6,879 bases of DNA from Acinetobacter sp. (GTDB lineage Bacteria > Pseudomonadota > Gammaproteobacteria > Pseudomonadales > Moraxellaceae), in the NCBI GenBank assembly GCA_008017255.1, contig SSHD01000085.1, positions 1 through 6,879 of the forward strand. Direction: 5' to 3'. The notes beneath the pieces were generated by a model that was not told where the DNA came from, searched no databases, and saw only the letters and a program-made list of their open reading frames with translations. Positions 1-5,317 of this stretch are shown one piece after another. Made by a program: the position numbers and the translations under genes. Each line of letters opens with the position of its first letter. The stretch's first letter is position 1.

Positions 1-16
1 AGTTGGAACGCCACGC

Positions 17-349
17 ATGAATCGCTTATTTGTCTATGGTACATTGTGTCCCAATCGAGAAAATGCCCACATTTTGGGTGGAATTGGTGGCGATTGGCAG
101 CAGGCTTATGTGCATGGTACGGTACATGTTTTGGACTGGGGACCCGACAAAGGCTTGCCTGCATTGGTTGTGAATGAACAAGATCCGCCAGTACAAGGTT
201 ATTTATTTAGCACCGAAAAACTCGCATACAACTGGCAAATGCTAGATGATTTTGAGGGCTTTCAATATCAAAGAGTGGTGGTGAATGTTTGCCTCAGCAC
301 GGATGAAAAAGTACAGGCGTGGACTTATGTGATGAATGAACAAGTTTAA
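17..349 (+). CDS. Gamma-glutamylcyclotransferase-like protein (GGCT/AIG2/YtfP fold)
   Basis: A 110-residue cytosolic protein of the gamma-glutamylcyclotransferase-like superfamily, whose members release 5-oxoproline from gamma-glutamyl amines or peptides. Seen: the family's opening motif FVYGTL at residues 5-10, with the glycine-containing turn that binds the substrate carboxylate, and the later LDDFEGFQYQR block at 76-86. In that block Glu80 is at the position of the catalytic acid. Length is typical for the small bacterial branch (about 110-150 residues). ATG at 17 is chosen because the FVYGTL strand normally begins within a few residues of the N terminus; the upstream frame is open to the window edge, so an earlier start cannot be excluded. 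The ATG overlaps a possible TGA of a preceding gene. The gene converges on ppiC with a 28-bp gap and no visible terminator. The physiological substrate cannot be read from sequence. Confidence 0.88.
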   Translation: MNRLFVYGTLCPNRENAHILGGIGGDWQQAYVHGTVHVLDWGPDKGLPALVVNEQDPPVQGYLFSTEKLAYNWQMLDDFEGFQYQRVVVNVCLSTDEKVQAWTYVMNEQV

Positions 350-377
350 TGGTTTATTCATCAGATGCTAAAAATAG

Positions 378-668
378 TTAATGAAAGCCATCCATACGAA
401 ATTTGACTTCTAGTAAATGAAAGCCAAATTTACTTTTGATCGGGCCTTGCAGTGTTTTCTCTGGGGCAGAAAAGACCAATTTATCAATCACAGGAACGAG
501 TTGCCCTTTCTTTATTTCACCTAATTCACCACCACGTTTAGCCGAGTTGCATATCGAATGTTGTTTGGCGAGTTTTGCAAACTCTGCACCTGCTTGCAGT
601 TGTTTTTTTAGGACTTCAGCAGTGGATAAATCTTTGACCAAAATATGGCGGACAATCGCAGTACTCAT
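378..668 (-). CDS. ppiC: Peptidyl-prolyl cis-trans isomerase, parvulin type (PpiC)
   Basis: A 96-residue stand-alone parvulin that catalyses cis-trans isomerisation of X-Pro peptide bonds in the cytoplasm. No signal peptide is visible. Seen: RHILV with His8, KQHSIC with Cys40, the KRGGELGE turn (44-51), GQLVPVIDKLVF (55-66) and FGFH with His84, in the same order and spacing as E. coli PpiC (93 residues). Two positions that are Met and Phe in E. coli PpiC (GQMVPAFD) are Leu57 and Ile61 here, so proline-pocket preference may differ. The ATG at 668 is chosen because it overlaps the mutM stop (ATGA) and gives the family's usual N terminus; the longer in-frame version would add 40 residues of mutM-antisense-free but non-parvulin sequence. 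It is probably translated by coupling from mutM. The C-terminal tail (MDGFH) extends slightly past the E. coli protein. Confidence 0.93.
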   Translation of the reverse strand: MSTAIVRHILVKDLSTAEVLKKQLQAGAEFAKLAKQHSICNSAKRGGELGEIKKGQLVPVIDKLVFSAPEKTLQGPIKSKFGFHLLEVKFRMDGFH

Positions 669-1510
669 TTTTTCACCGTATTTTTCGTTGTGTTGATGGT
701 CTTTTTCAACGGTTGGCATTGTGGACAGAATACACTGGCTCGTTGACCTAATTTCAAGTTTTCTAATGTGGTTTCGCAATTCACACACATGTCACCGGCA
801 CGACCATAGGCCAGTAGTGTTTGTTGGAAATAACCATTTTCCCCCATGGCATTACTATAGTCACGTAAGGTTGAACCGCCCAAATCAATAGCTTGTTTTA
901 AGATGCGTTTCACCTCAAAGACTAATTTTTGCACTTGTACCTGTGTCAAAGTAAAAGCCGATTGGGCAGGGTGCACGCCAATATTAAACAGGCTCTCAGT
1001 GGCGTATATATTGCCGACACCAACGACAATATGGTTATCCATCAGGGCCACTTTAATGGCGACTTTTTTGTTGCGTAATTTTTGCCACAAATATGCTGCA
1101 TTAAAGTCATTACTCAGCGGTTCTGGTCCAAGCGTATCAATCAGTTTGCTTTGATGCTGTTGATCTAACCAAAGAATACAACCGAAACGGCGCGGGTCGT
1201 GATAGCGCAGTTGCACATCCTCAAAGTCTATAAGCAAGTGATCGTGTTTGCGTAATTCATCACTCGGTTGACACAGGCGGAAACTTCCAGACATACCTAA
1301 ATGCCATAGCATCTGGTCTTGTTCAAACTCAGCCAAAATATATTTAGAACGGCGCTTCAGTGCAGTTAAGCGTTGCCCAACCAGTTTGTTCAGATCGGCT
1401 GGAATTGGCCAACGTAAGCGTGCATTTAACACTTGCACGGCTTGAACGTGTTGATTTAATAAGGGCTGCAGGCTGGTTTTAGTGGTTTCAACTTCTGGAA
1501 GTTCAGGCAT
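665..1510 (-). CDS. mutM: Formamidopyrimidine-DNA glycosylase (Fpg/MutM)
   Basis: A 281-residue bifunctional DNA glycosylase/AP lyase that removes 8-oxoguanine and ring-opened purines in base-excision repair. Seen in order: MPELPEVE, giving Pro2 as Schiff-base nucleophile and Glu3; catalytic Lys56 in RRSKYIL; HLGMSG (70-75), whose Met fills the lesion void; DPRRFG (105-110), the intercalating wedge; GVGNIYA (164-170), the helix-two-turn-helix region; and a C-terminal zinc finger with Cys242, Cys245, Cys262 and Cys265 and the phosphate-binding Arg257. All key residues are present. The start at 1510 is fixed by the need for Pro2 after Met removal; an in-frame TTG at 1531 would bury the nucleophile. 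The tail after the last Cys is about 16 residues, somewhat longer than in E. coli (269 residues in total). No strong Shine-Dalgarno is visible. First gene of a coupled pair with ppiC. Confidence 0.97.
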   Translation of the reverse strand: MPELPEVETTKTSLQPLLNQHVQAVQVLNARLRWPIPADLNKLVGQRLTALKRRSKYILAEFEQDQMLWHLGMSGSFRLCQPSDELRKHDHLLIDFEDVQLRYHDPRRFGCILWLDQQHQSKLIDTLGPEPLSNDFNAAYLWQKLRNKKVAIKVALMDNHIVVGVGNIYATESLFNIGVHPAQSAFTLTQVQVQKLVFEVKRILKQAIDLGGSTLRDYSNAMGENGYFQQTLLAYGRAGDMCVNCETTLENLKLGQRASVFCPQCQPLKKTINTTKNTVKK

Positions 1511-1568
1511 AACTGGCTCAGGGTATTGCAACGGTGTTACTTGTAAAACAGGTGATATTTCACTGTGT

Positions 1569-1598
1569 ATTATGCAGTTATTTGGTTGTATTTGCGAA
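1569..1598 (-). promoter_or_regulatory. Candidate sigma-70 promoter for mutM-ppiC
   Basis: On the minus strand a -35-like TTCGCA (1598-1593) and a -10-like CATAAT preceded by TG (1574-1569) are separated by 18 bp. Each differs from consensus by one or two positions. Transcription would begin near 1562, giving a leader of about 50 nt before the mutM ATG. The call rests only on motif match and position. Confidence 0.4.
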
Positions 1599-1626
1599 CA
1601 GAGCCTAGTCCTTGCGATGTAACGTG

Positions 1627-1664
1627 AAAAATCGCACTTTCACCGCAAGCCGTGATGAAAGTGC
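1627..1664 (-). terminator. Intrinsic terminator of the Sel1-repeat gene
   Basis: A perfect 9-bp stem (GCACTTTCA at 1634-1642 pairing with TGAAAGTGC at 1656-1664, 13-nt loop) lies 11 bp past the Sel1 gene stop codon. Read on the minus strand it is followed by GA and five T residues (1631-1627). It separates the Sel1 gene from the mutM promoter. The + strand also has a T-rich tail, but no + strand gene leads into it. Confidence 0.75.
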
Positions 1665-1675
1665 TGTGTCTTATT

Positions 1676-2482
1676 TTATTTTTTGGGCTGTTCTGGGGCG
1701 GCAGCTTTTTTCGCGGCGATTGCGGCTTCAACTTGGGCTAAAGATTCTTTGGCATTTGGATGGTTGAGTTGTGCTAGACGCGAGAAAATATTTTTCGCTT
1801 CTTCTAGGTTCTGATCAATCACATAGCCATTGGCAAGCATATTTCCTAAAAGCATCAGTGACGGTGCATAACCTCTTTTGGCTAAGTCTTTGATGCTTTC
1901 AATGGCTTGCTGTTGCATGATTGGGTTTTTATTTTTTACACCAATGCCTAGGTCGTAGACTGCTTTGAGCTGTTGCGCTGGTGGATAGTCCTTACGCAAT
2001 AAAGGCAGCAAAATTTGAATAGCGATGCGATCATATTCAGGTTTCCCTTGTTTGAATAACAAATCTGCATATTCAATGATCGCTTCTTCCGAACCTTGTT
2101 TGGCGGCACGATCTAAAAACTCTTTATACTTTTGTGGATTTTTAGCTAGGCCTAACTCACCTTTGTGATAGCTTTGCGCCAAAGTAAAACTGGATTTGCC
2201 GAAGCCTTTATTTGAGGCAGCTTGATAATATTGCACAGCTTTTTTTTCATCTTTTGCGGTGCCTTGCCCAATTTGCGTCATATAGCCTAAGTTGTGAATG
2301 GCTTGAGCCTTGCCTAGAGCGGCAAGACGCTGCATTTCCTGATAAGCCGCAGAGTAATTTTGGGCTTCATAGAGTTGAGTCGCTTTGGCAAATTCATCTG
2401 TTTTTGCAGTCGTTTTATTTTCTGCGGCATAGGTCGCATGACTTGCAGCCATCATTACACTGGCAATGAGCAACTTTTTCAT
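1676..2482 (-). CDS. Exported Sel1-repeat (TPR-like) protein
   Basis: A 268-residue protein that is probably exported to the periplasm. Seen: an N-terminal signal peptide (MKKLL, then a short hydrophobic stretch, likely signal peptidase I cleavage after TYA at residue 19), a first helical pair (about 30-55), then Sel1-like repeats. The clearest is at about 57-92, with LGYMTQIGQGTAKDEKKAVQYYQAA. Others run at about 93-130 and 131-165, and a last one at 205-240 (LLGNMLANGYVIDQNLEEA). The tail (about 250-268) is rich in Ala, Lys and Pro, likely disordered. Sel1 repeats are solenoid scaffolds for protein-protein contacts, so a binding or adaptor role in the envelope is inferred; partner unknown, no catalytic motif. 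The ATG at 2482 has an AAGGGAA ribosome binding site (2495-2489) and starts directly at the signal peptide. Transcribed alone, or by read-through from ygfZ, since no terminator is seen between them. Confidence 0.88.
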   Translation of the reverse strand: MKKLLIASVMMAASHATYAAENKTTAKTDEFAKATQLYEAQNYSAAYQEMQRLAALGKAQAIHNLGYMTQIGQGTAKDEKKAVQYYQAASNKGFGKSSFTLAQSYHKGELGLAKNPQKYKEFLDRAAKQGSEEAIIEYADLLFKQGKPEYDRIAIQILLPLLRKDYPPAQQLKAVYDLGIGVKNKNPIMQQQAIESIKDLAKRGYAPSLMLLGNMLANGYVIDQNLEEAKNIFSRLAQLNHPNAKESLAQVEAAIAAKKAAAPEQPKK

Positions 2483-2504
2483 CTTTATTTCCCTTGATTA
2501 CACA

Positions 2505-2532
2505 TCTGCTTTATTCCGTTGTATAAAGCAGA
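2505..2532. repeat. Perfect 10-bp inverted repeat upstream of the Sel1-repeat gene
   Basis: TCTGCTTTAT (2505-2514) is repeated in inverted orientation as ATAAAGCAGA (2523-2532) with an 8-nt spacer. It lies 23 bp upstream of the Sel1 gene ATG and overlaps a candidate promoter. No T-run follows on either strand, so it is not a standard terminator. It could be an operator or a leader stem-loop. Confidence 0.7.
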
Positions 2533-2538
2533 AAACAA
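2510..2538 (-). promoter_or_regulatory. Candidate promoter for the Sel1-repeat gene
   Basis: On the minus strand TTGTTT (2538-2533) and AATAAA (2515-2510) are spaced by 17 bp, each matching four of six consensus bases. Most of it lies inside the inverted repeat. An alternative is TTTACA (2578-2573) with TAAGAT (2556-2551) and a 16-bp spacer, which would place the inverted repeat inside the transcribed leader. Sequence alone does not decide between them. Confidence 0.3.
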
Positions 2539-2613
2539 CTAGATGCCTTCATCTTAAAAGCCAAATGCGGAATGTAAATGAAGGTTTTGTATCAATCTCG
2601 CACATGACGCAGT

Positions 2614-3339
2614 TTAGGCTTGTGGACGTGCTACATCGCCATTTAAGTGTGCGGGTAAATCTAAAACCGTTAAATTTAGTTCCGTTAAAGCATCTGGTTT
2701 GGCAATAACTAACGCCAAATAGCCATTTTCAACAGCAATGCTATTGACCACGTCAATATCTTTGTGTAGCTGTGCTGCAGGGGCGGGTGCGGCACCGTTG
2801 CCTTGTAGTAAATGCAACCAATGTTTTGGTTTGGCTTTAAACCAAAGCCGCGCGACAATTTCCTGCCCCAAATAACAACCTTTGTCAAAATGCACGCCTT
2901 CACGTTGATGCAGACGTAATTCTTGCGGTTGAAACAGGTGTTCAGTGGGTTGCGTAATCCACGCTTGACCCGATTGAATGGCTTGTATTTGCCATGCGTT
3001 TATATCTGTTTCGGTGGATGAAAATTCAGTATTATGGTCGACCATGCTCGGAAAAACAGCGCCGATTTGCACGAGTTGCATTTTGGAAAATGCACCAAAT
3101 TTTTTGATATGTTTGGAAAATTCTTCAGCTTGGTCGAGTGTGGTCACTAATTCAAAATGCTGAACACTGATTTTTTTTAACCACAAACCAAAATGAATTC
3201 GACCTTTTAAATCACAAATTGCCGTATAGCGACTTTGGTTTTCGGGGAGGCGTTCTACATGTACCGTTACTTGACCTTGTAAAAACTTTTCTGCATCTGC
3301 GCCGTTTAAGCTAAAAGCCATAAAAGCAAGCTGATTCAT
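2614..3339 (-). CDS. ygfZ: YgfZ-type folate-binding Fe-S cluster maintenance protein
   Basis: A 241-residue member of the YgfZ/GcvT-like family, which in E. coli is a folate-dependent cytosolic factor needed for normal activity of some Fe-S enzymes, including the tRNA methylthiotransferase MiaB. Seen: the signature KGCYLGQEIVAR at 153-164 with the invariant Cys155 (family pattern K-G-C-Y/F-x-G-Q-E), an N-terminal GcvT-like part with FLQGQVTVHV (19-28) and CDLKGRIHF (42-50), and a C-terminal beta domain. It is much shorter than E. coli YgfZ (326 residues), but both signature and start region are intact, so this looks like a compact family version, not a truncation. Start: ATG at 3339 with AAGG about 10 nt upstream. 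It is divergent from the SRPBCC gene. No good terminator follows the stop at 2614, so read-through into the Sel1 gene is possible. Confidence 0.9.
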   Translation of the reverse strand: MNQLAFMAFSLNGADAEKFLQGQVTVHVERLPENQSRYTAICDLKGRIHFGLWLKKISVQHFELVTTLDQAEEFSKHIKKFGAFSKMQLVQIGAVFPSMVDHNTEFSSTETDINAWQIQAIQSGQAWITQPTEHLFQPQELRLHQREGVHFDKGCYLGQEIVARLWFKAKPKHWLHLLQGNGAAPAPAAQLHKDIDVVNSIAVENGYLALVIAKPDALTELNLTVLDLPAHLNGDVARPQA

Positions 3340-3379
3340 AGACTAACCTTAAATCAAAATAAATATTATGTAAGTGTGG

Positions 3380-3516
3380 GTTATCATTTTGCGCTTTTTT
3401 TCACAAAAATGCAGCTTAAGATTCCTGATATTCGTGATCAAATTAGTGATTGATAACGTCGTTATAAACACATAAATTACGATGCTTTTGGTCTTCATAC
3501 AATAACAGTGATAACG
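3380..3516. promoter_or_regulatory. Divergent control region of ygfZ and the SRPBCC gene with repeated TGATAAC
   Basis: TGATAAC occurs at 3451-3457 and 3509-3515 on the + strand and at 3386-3380 on the minus strand; the two + strand copies share eight bases (TGATAACG). The middle copy is part of a palindrome, ATAACG-T-CGTTAT (3453-3465). The repeats flank or overlap the start region of both divergent genes, as expected of binding sites for one regulator. No known regulator is recognised. A CATAAT at 3370-3365 on the minus strand could be the ygfZ -10, but it lacks a convincing -35. Confidence 0.35.
3450..3478 (+). promoter_or_regulatory. Candidate sigma-70 promoter for the SRPBCC gene
   Basis: TTGATA (3450-3455, five of six consensus bases) and TAAATT (3473-3478, four of six) are spaced by exactly 17 bp. 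Transcription would start near 3485, giving a leader of about 40 nt. The palindrome at 3453-3465 sits in the spacer, where a bound repressor would block polymerase. Confidence 0.5.
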
Positions 3517-3526
3517 GAGAATAAAA

Positions 3527-3973
3527 ATGTCAGGTACCGTTCGTTTACATCGGGTGTTTAATGCACCGCCAGAACGAGTTTTTAAAGCTTTTCTAGACCC
3601 AGATGCGTTGGTTAAATGGATGGCGCCACATGGTTTTACCGCCAAGGTGCATCACTTAGACCCGCAAGTGGGTGGCAGTTATAAAATGTCCTTTACCAAT
3701 TTTTCTACTGGACACAGTCATTCCTTTAGCGGCAAATACATCGAAATTGTGCCGAATCAACTGCTGCGTTATACCGACCAATTTGATGATCCAGATTTAC
3801 CCGGTGAAATTCAAATGACCATTGAACTAAAGCCAGTATTGGTCGGAACCGAAGTTAACATTACCCAAGCAGGCTTGCCCGATGTGATTCCTGTTGAGGC
3901 GTGTTATTTGGGTTGGCAAGAATCACTGTATTTATTTAGTTTATTGGTCGAGGCGGAAATTCCAGATCAATAG
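3527..3973 (+). CDS. SRPBCC-family protein (AHSA1 / START-like domain)
   Basis: A 148-residue cytosolic protein made of one START/Bet v1-like (SRPBCC) domain of the AHSA1 type, a helix-grip fold with a deep hydrophobic cavity. Seen: the N-terminal beta strand and helix FNAPPERVFKAFLDPDAL (11-28), followed by KWMAP (30-34), GGSYKMSF (49-56), the SGKYIEIVPNQLLRYT run (68-83) and the closing helix GWQESLYLFSLLVEA (129-143). Length is normal for the family. Bacterial members bind small hydrophobic molecules or have unknown ligands; despite the AHSA1 name there is no reason to infer Hsp90 activation. ATG at 3527 is preceded by GGAGA (3516-3520) at 6-nt spacing, a strong start. It is first in a same-strand run with the DUF2004-like and YeaO-like genes (84- and 21-bp gaps), possibly one operon. 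Ligand unknown. Confidence 0.88.
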   Translation: MSGTVRLHRVFNAPPERVFKAFLDPDALVKWMAPHGFTAKVHHLDPQVGGSYKMSFTNFSTGHSHSFSGKYIEIVPNQLLRYTDQFDDPDLPGEIQMTIELKPVLVGTEVNITQAGLPDVIPVEACYLGWQESLYLFSLLVEAEIPDQ

Positions 3974-4026
3974 CAATAGCGCAAATAACAATTGCACCAG
4001 AGAAAGCCAAAACAATAATTTTTATC

Positions 4027-4045
4027 GAAACAAGTTGCTTGTTTC
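4027..4045 (+). promoter_or_regulatory. Leader hairpin next to the DUF2004-like gene's ribosome binding site
   Basis: GAAACAAG (4027-4034) pairs perfectly with CTTGTTTC (4038-4045) around a 3-nt loop. The likely Shine-Dalgarno GAGGA (4049-4053) begins only four bases later, and the stem can be extended past a small bulge through TCGA (4047-4050), which would cover part of that site. No T-run follows, so it is not a standard terminator. It may modulate translation or block 3' decay of the upstream transcript. Confidence 0.45.
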
Positions 4046-4057
4046 ATCGAGGACGAT

Positions 4058-4396
4058 ATGTTTGAAGCATCTATATTTGCAGATCGTGAGCGGCGTGCAC
4101 GTGAAACCATGCGTACTGCATTAGAAAGTCAACAAGCCGAAGATAGTGTGGAATTATTTATTCAGCACCATCTGCAAGAAATTGAAGCAAGTTATTGGCA
4201 AAAGCACTTTGGCACCGCCACGCCAACTGCAATGCAGGTATTGGAGTCGCTGGTACTGGTACAGCAATGGGATGAAGAAGATTTAGAAATTCATGAGTTG
4301 TATGATTTTACCTTGCCAGAAGATGTTACCAATTATTTGATTTGTGTCAGTTTTGACTCGCAAGGGCATGTGTTGGGTATTTCGATGGAAAGTTAA
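4058..4396 (+). CDS. Small conserved protein, DUF2004-like
   Basis: A 112-residue soluble, acidic protein without signal peptide or membrane segment. The C-terminal block DFTLPEDVTNYLICVSFD (83-100) followed by GISMES (107-112) resembles the DUF2004 family, whose members end in a similar strand-rich segment and ISMES-like tail; this recognition is from memory and moderate. The N-terminal half (1-70) is helical in character, with many charged residues (DRERRARETMRTALES at 9-24) and a WQKHFGTATPTAMQVLE stretch (47-63). No catalytic motif or metal-binding cluster is visible, and I assign no function. ATG at 4058 has GAGGA at 4049-4053, four bases upstream, a slightly tight spacing. It lies 84 bp after the SRPBCC gene and 21 bp before the YeaO-like gene on the same strand, so co-transcription is likely. 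Confidence 0.82.
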   Translation: MFEASIFADRERRARETMRTALESQQAEDSVELFIQHHLQEIEASYWQKHFGTATPTAMQVLESLVLVQQWDEEDLEIHELYDFTLPEDVTNYLICVSFDSQGHVLGISMES

Positions 4397-4417
4397 AAGC
4401 AGCGTTAGAAAGTGATG

Positions 4418-4774
4418 ATGCAAATCGTGATTAAGCGAATTTACGACCCTGTTGCTGAGCACGATGGGAAACGTATTTTGGTCGATAGACTATGGCCTAG
4501 GGGCGTTTCAAAGCAACGTGCACATATCGACTTATGGCTGAAAAATATTGCGCCGTCTACTGAGCTTAGAAAAATGTTTTGTCATCAAGCAGAGCATTGG
4601 TTGGCATTTCAGCAGCAATATTATCAGGAGCTGCAAAACAATCCGTTGGTGGATGAGTTAAGGGCAATGGCAGAATATGAGCCATTGACATTGATTTATG
4701 CCGCTAAAGACCCCGAACTGAATCATGCTTTGGTGCTGAAAAATTATCTATCGGGCAAGGCTATCGAATCTTAA
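4418..4774 (+). CDS. DUF488-family protein, YeaO type
   Basis: A 118-residue cytosolic protein of the DUF488 family, close in pattern to E. coli YeaO. Seen: KRIYDP (6-11), the diagnostic DRLWPRG (23-29), [14 protein letters not shown] (39-52) and the C-terminal block [14 protein letters not shown] (94-107). The paired Arg-rich and KDP...NHA motifs line the conserved pocket of this family. Its biochemical function is not established; some relatives are annotated as MarR-associated or uroporphyrin-III C-methyltransferase-like without firm evidence. Three in-frame starts lie together, GTG 4412, ATG 4415 and ATG 4418. I chose 4418 because MQIVIKR matches the family's short N terminus and leaves about 5 nt after the weak AGAAAG site (4407-4412). 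The 21-bp gap to the preceding gene suggests the same transcript, while a separate promoter follows the stop. Confidence 0.87.
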   Translation: MQIVIKRIYDPVAEHDGKRILVDRLWPRGVSKQRAHIDLWLKNIAPSTELRKMFCHQAEHWLAFQQQYYQELQNNPLVDELRAMAEYEPLTLIYAAKDPELNHALVLKNYLSGKAIES

Positions 4775-4776
4775 GT

Positions 4777-4805
4777 TTGGAAAATGGCTTGCGATCTCGC
4801 ATAAT
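4777..4805 (+). promoter_or_regulatory. Candidate sigma-70 promoter for yjdM
   Basis: TTGGAA (4777-4782) and CATAAT (4800-4805) are separated by the optimal 17 bp. The -35 matches four and the -10 five of six consensus bases. Transcription would start near 4812, leaving a very short leader of about 13 nt that just includes the GAGAA site (4815-4819). It begins three bases after the YeaO-like gene's stop. Confidence 0.5.
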
Positions 4806-4824
4806 AACCGTTTTGAGAATTTTT

Positions 4825-5169
4825 ATGTCTTTGCCAAATTGCCCAAAATGTCAGTCCGAATATACCTATCAAGATGGTGACTTGCTGATTTGCCCTGAAT
4901 GTTCACATGAATGGAAAGAAGGGCAAAGCGCAGCAATTGATACCCAAGAAATGATTAAAGATGCACATGGCACGGTGTTGGCAGATGGCGACAGTGTTAC
5001 CGTGATTAAAGATTTAAAAATTAAAGGTTCTTCTGCTGTGGTTAAGGTCGGCACCAAAGTCAAAAATATTCGTTTACTGGATGATGCCAGTGATGGACAT
5101 AATATTGATTGTAAAATTGATGGTGTGGGAGCAATGAAACTTAAATCTGAATTTGTGAAAAAAGCCTAA
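4825..5169 (+). CDS. yjdM: Zinc-ribbon protein YjdM (PhnA family)
   Basis: A 114-residue cytosolic protein nearly collinear with E. coli YjdM (formerly PhnA, 111 residues). Seen: an N-terminal zinc ribbon MSLPNCPKC with Cys6 and Cys9, then ICPECSHEW with Cys23 and Cys26; a linker; and the highly conserved C-terminal domain with VKDLKIKG-like core ([19 protein letters not shown] region, about 68-86), [12 protein letters not shown] (88-99) and the closing [18 protein letters not shown]. The old name links it to alkylphosphonate use, but E. coli yjdM is not required for that, and it is distinct from phosphonoacetate hydrolase. Role unknown. ATG at 4825 gives the exact family N terminus; the frame is open further upstream, but that adds non-family residues and overlaps the promoter. 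Flanked by its own promoter and terminator, it looks monocistronic. Confidence 0.93.
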   Translation: MSLPNCPKCQSEYTYQDGDLLICPECSHEWKEGQSAAIDTQEMIKDAHGTVLADGDSVTVIKDLKIKGSSAVVKVGTKVKNIRLLDDASDGHNIDCKIDGVGAMKLKSEFVKKA

Positions 5170-5180
5170 GTCACATAATT

Positions 5181-5205
5181 GCGGTAGTTCGGGCTACCGC
5201 TTTGA
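5181..5205 (+). terminator. Probable intrinsic terminator after yjdM
   Basis: GCGGTAG (5181-5187) pairs perfectly with CTACCGC (5194-5200) across a 6-nt TTCGGG loop, 11 bp past the yjdM stop. The following tract is TTTGATATT, only a weak U-run. The GC-rich stem and its position favour a terminator, though it may be leaky. Confidence 0.6.
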
Positions 5206-5317
5206 TATTGAATAAAAGAATTACTAAAAACGAACAAAAAATTATCGGTTTCAATGTGGTGCTGATCTATATTGATGGAGATAACAAACAATATCATTCA
5301 TATAGAAAGAGGTTCTT

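Noticed and set aside
436..696. Open frame on the + strand opposite ppiC
   Set aside because: It is antisense to a clear parvulin, has no family-like motifs and no ribosome binding site.
669..788. Longer PpiC starting inside mutM at 788
   Set aside because: The added 40 residues are a shifted reading of the mutM zinc-finger region and are absent from the family; the overlapping ATG at 668 gives the normal protein.
903..1154. Open frame on the + strand opposite mutM
   Set aside because: It mirrors the coding constraint of mutM and reads as low-quality, Cys- and Leu-rich sequence.
1511..1531. Longer mutM starting at an in-frame TTG (1531)
   Set aside because: Fpg needs proline immediately after the initiator Met; the extension would block the catalytic N terminus.
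2505..2532. Inverted repeat as the ygfZ terminator
   Set aside because: No T-run follows on the minus strand, and the repeat lies more than 80 bp past the stop and close to the next gene's start.
3349..3645. 98-codon minus-strand frame across the ygfZ-SRPBCC intergenic region
   Set aside because: It overlaps the start of a well-supported gene and the promoter region and has no recognisable domain; its C-terminal half is AT-rich noise.
4825..5169. Reading yjdM (PhnA) as a phosphonate-degradation gene
   Set aside because: No phn transport or C-P lyase genes are nearby, and the zinc-ribbon PhnA family is different from phosphonoacetate hydrolase.
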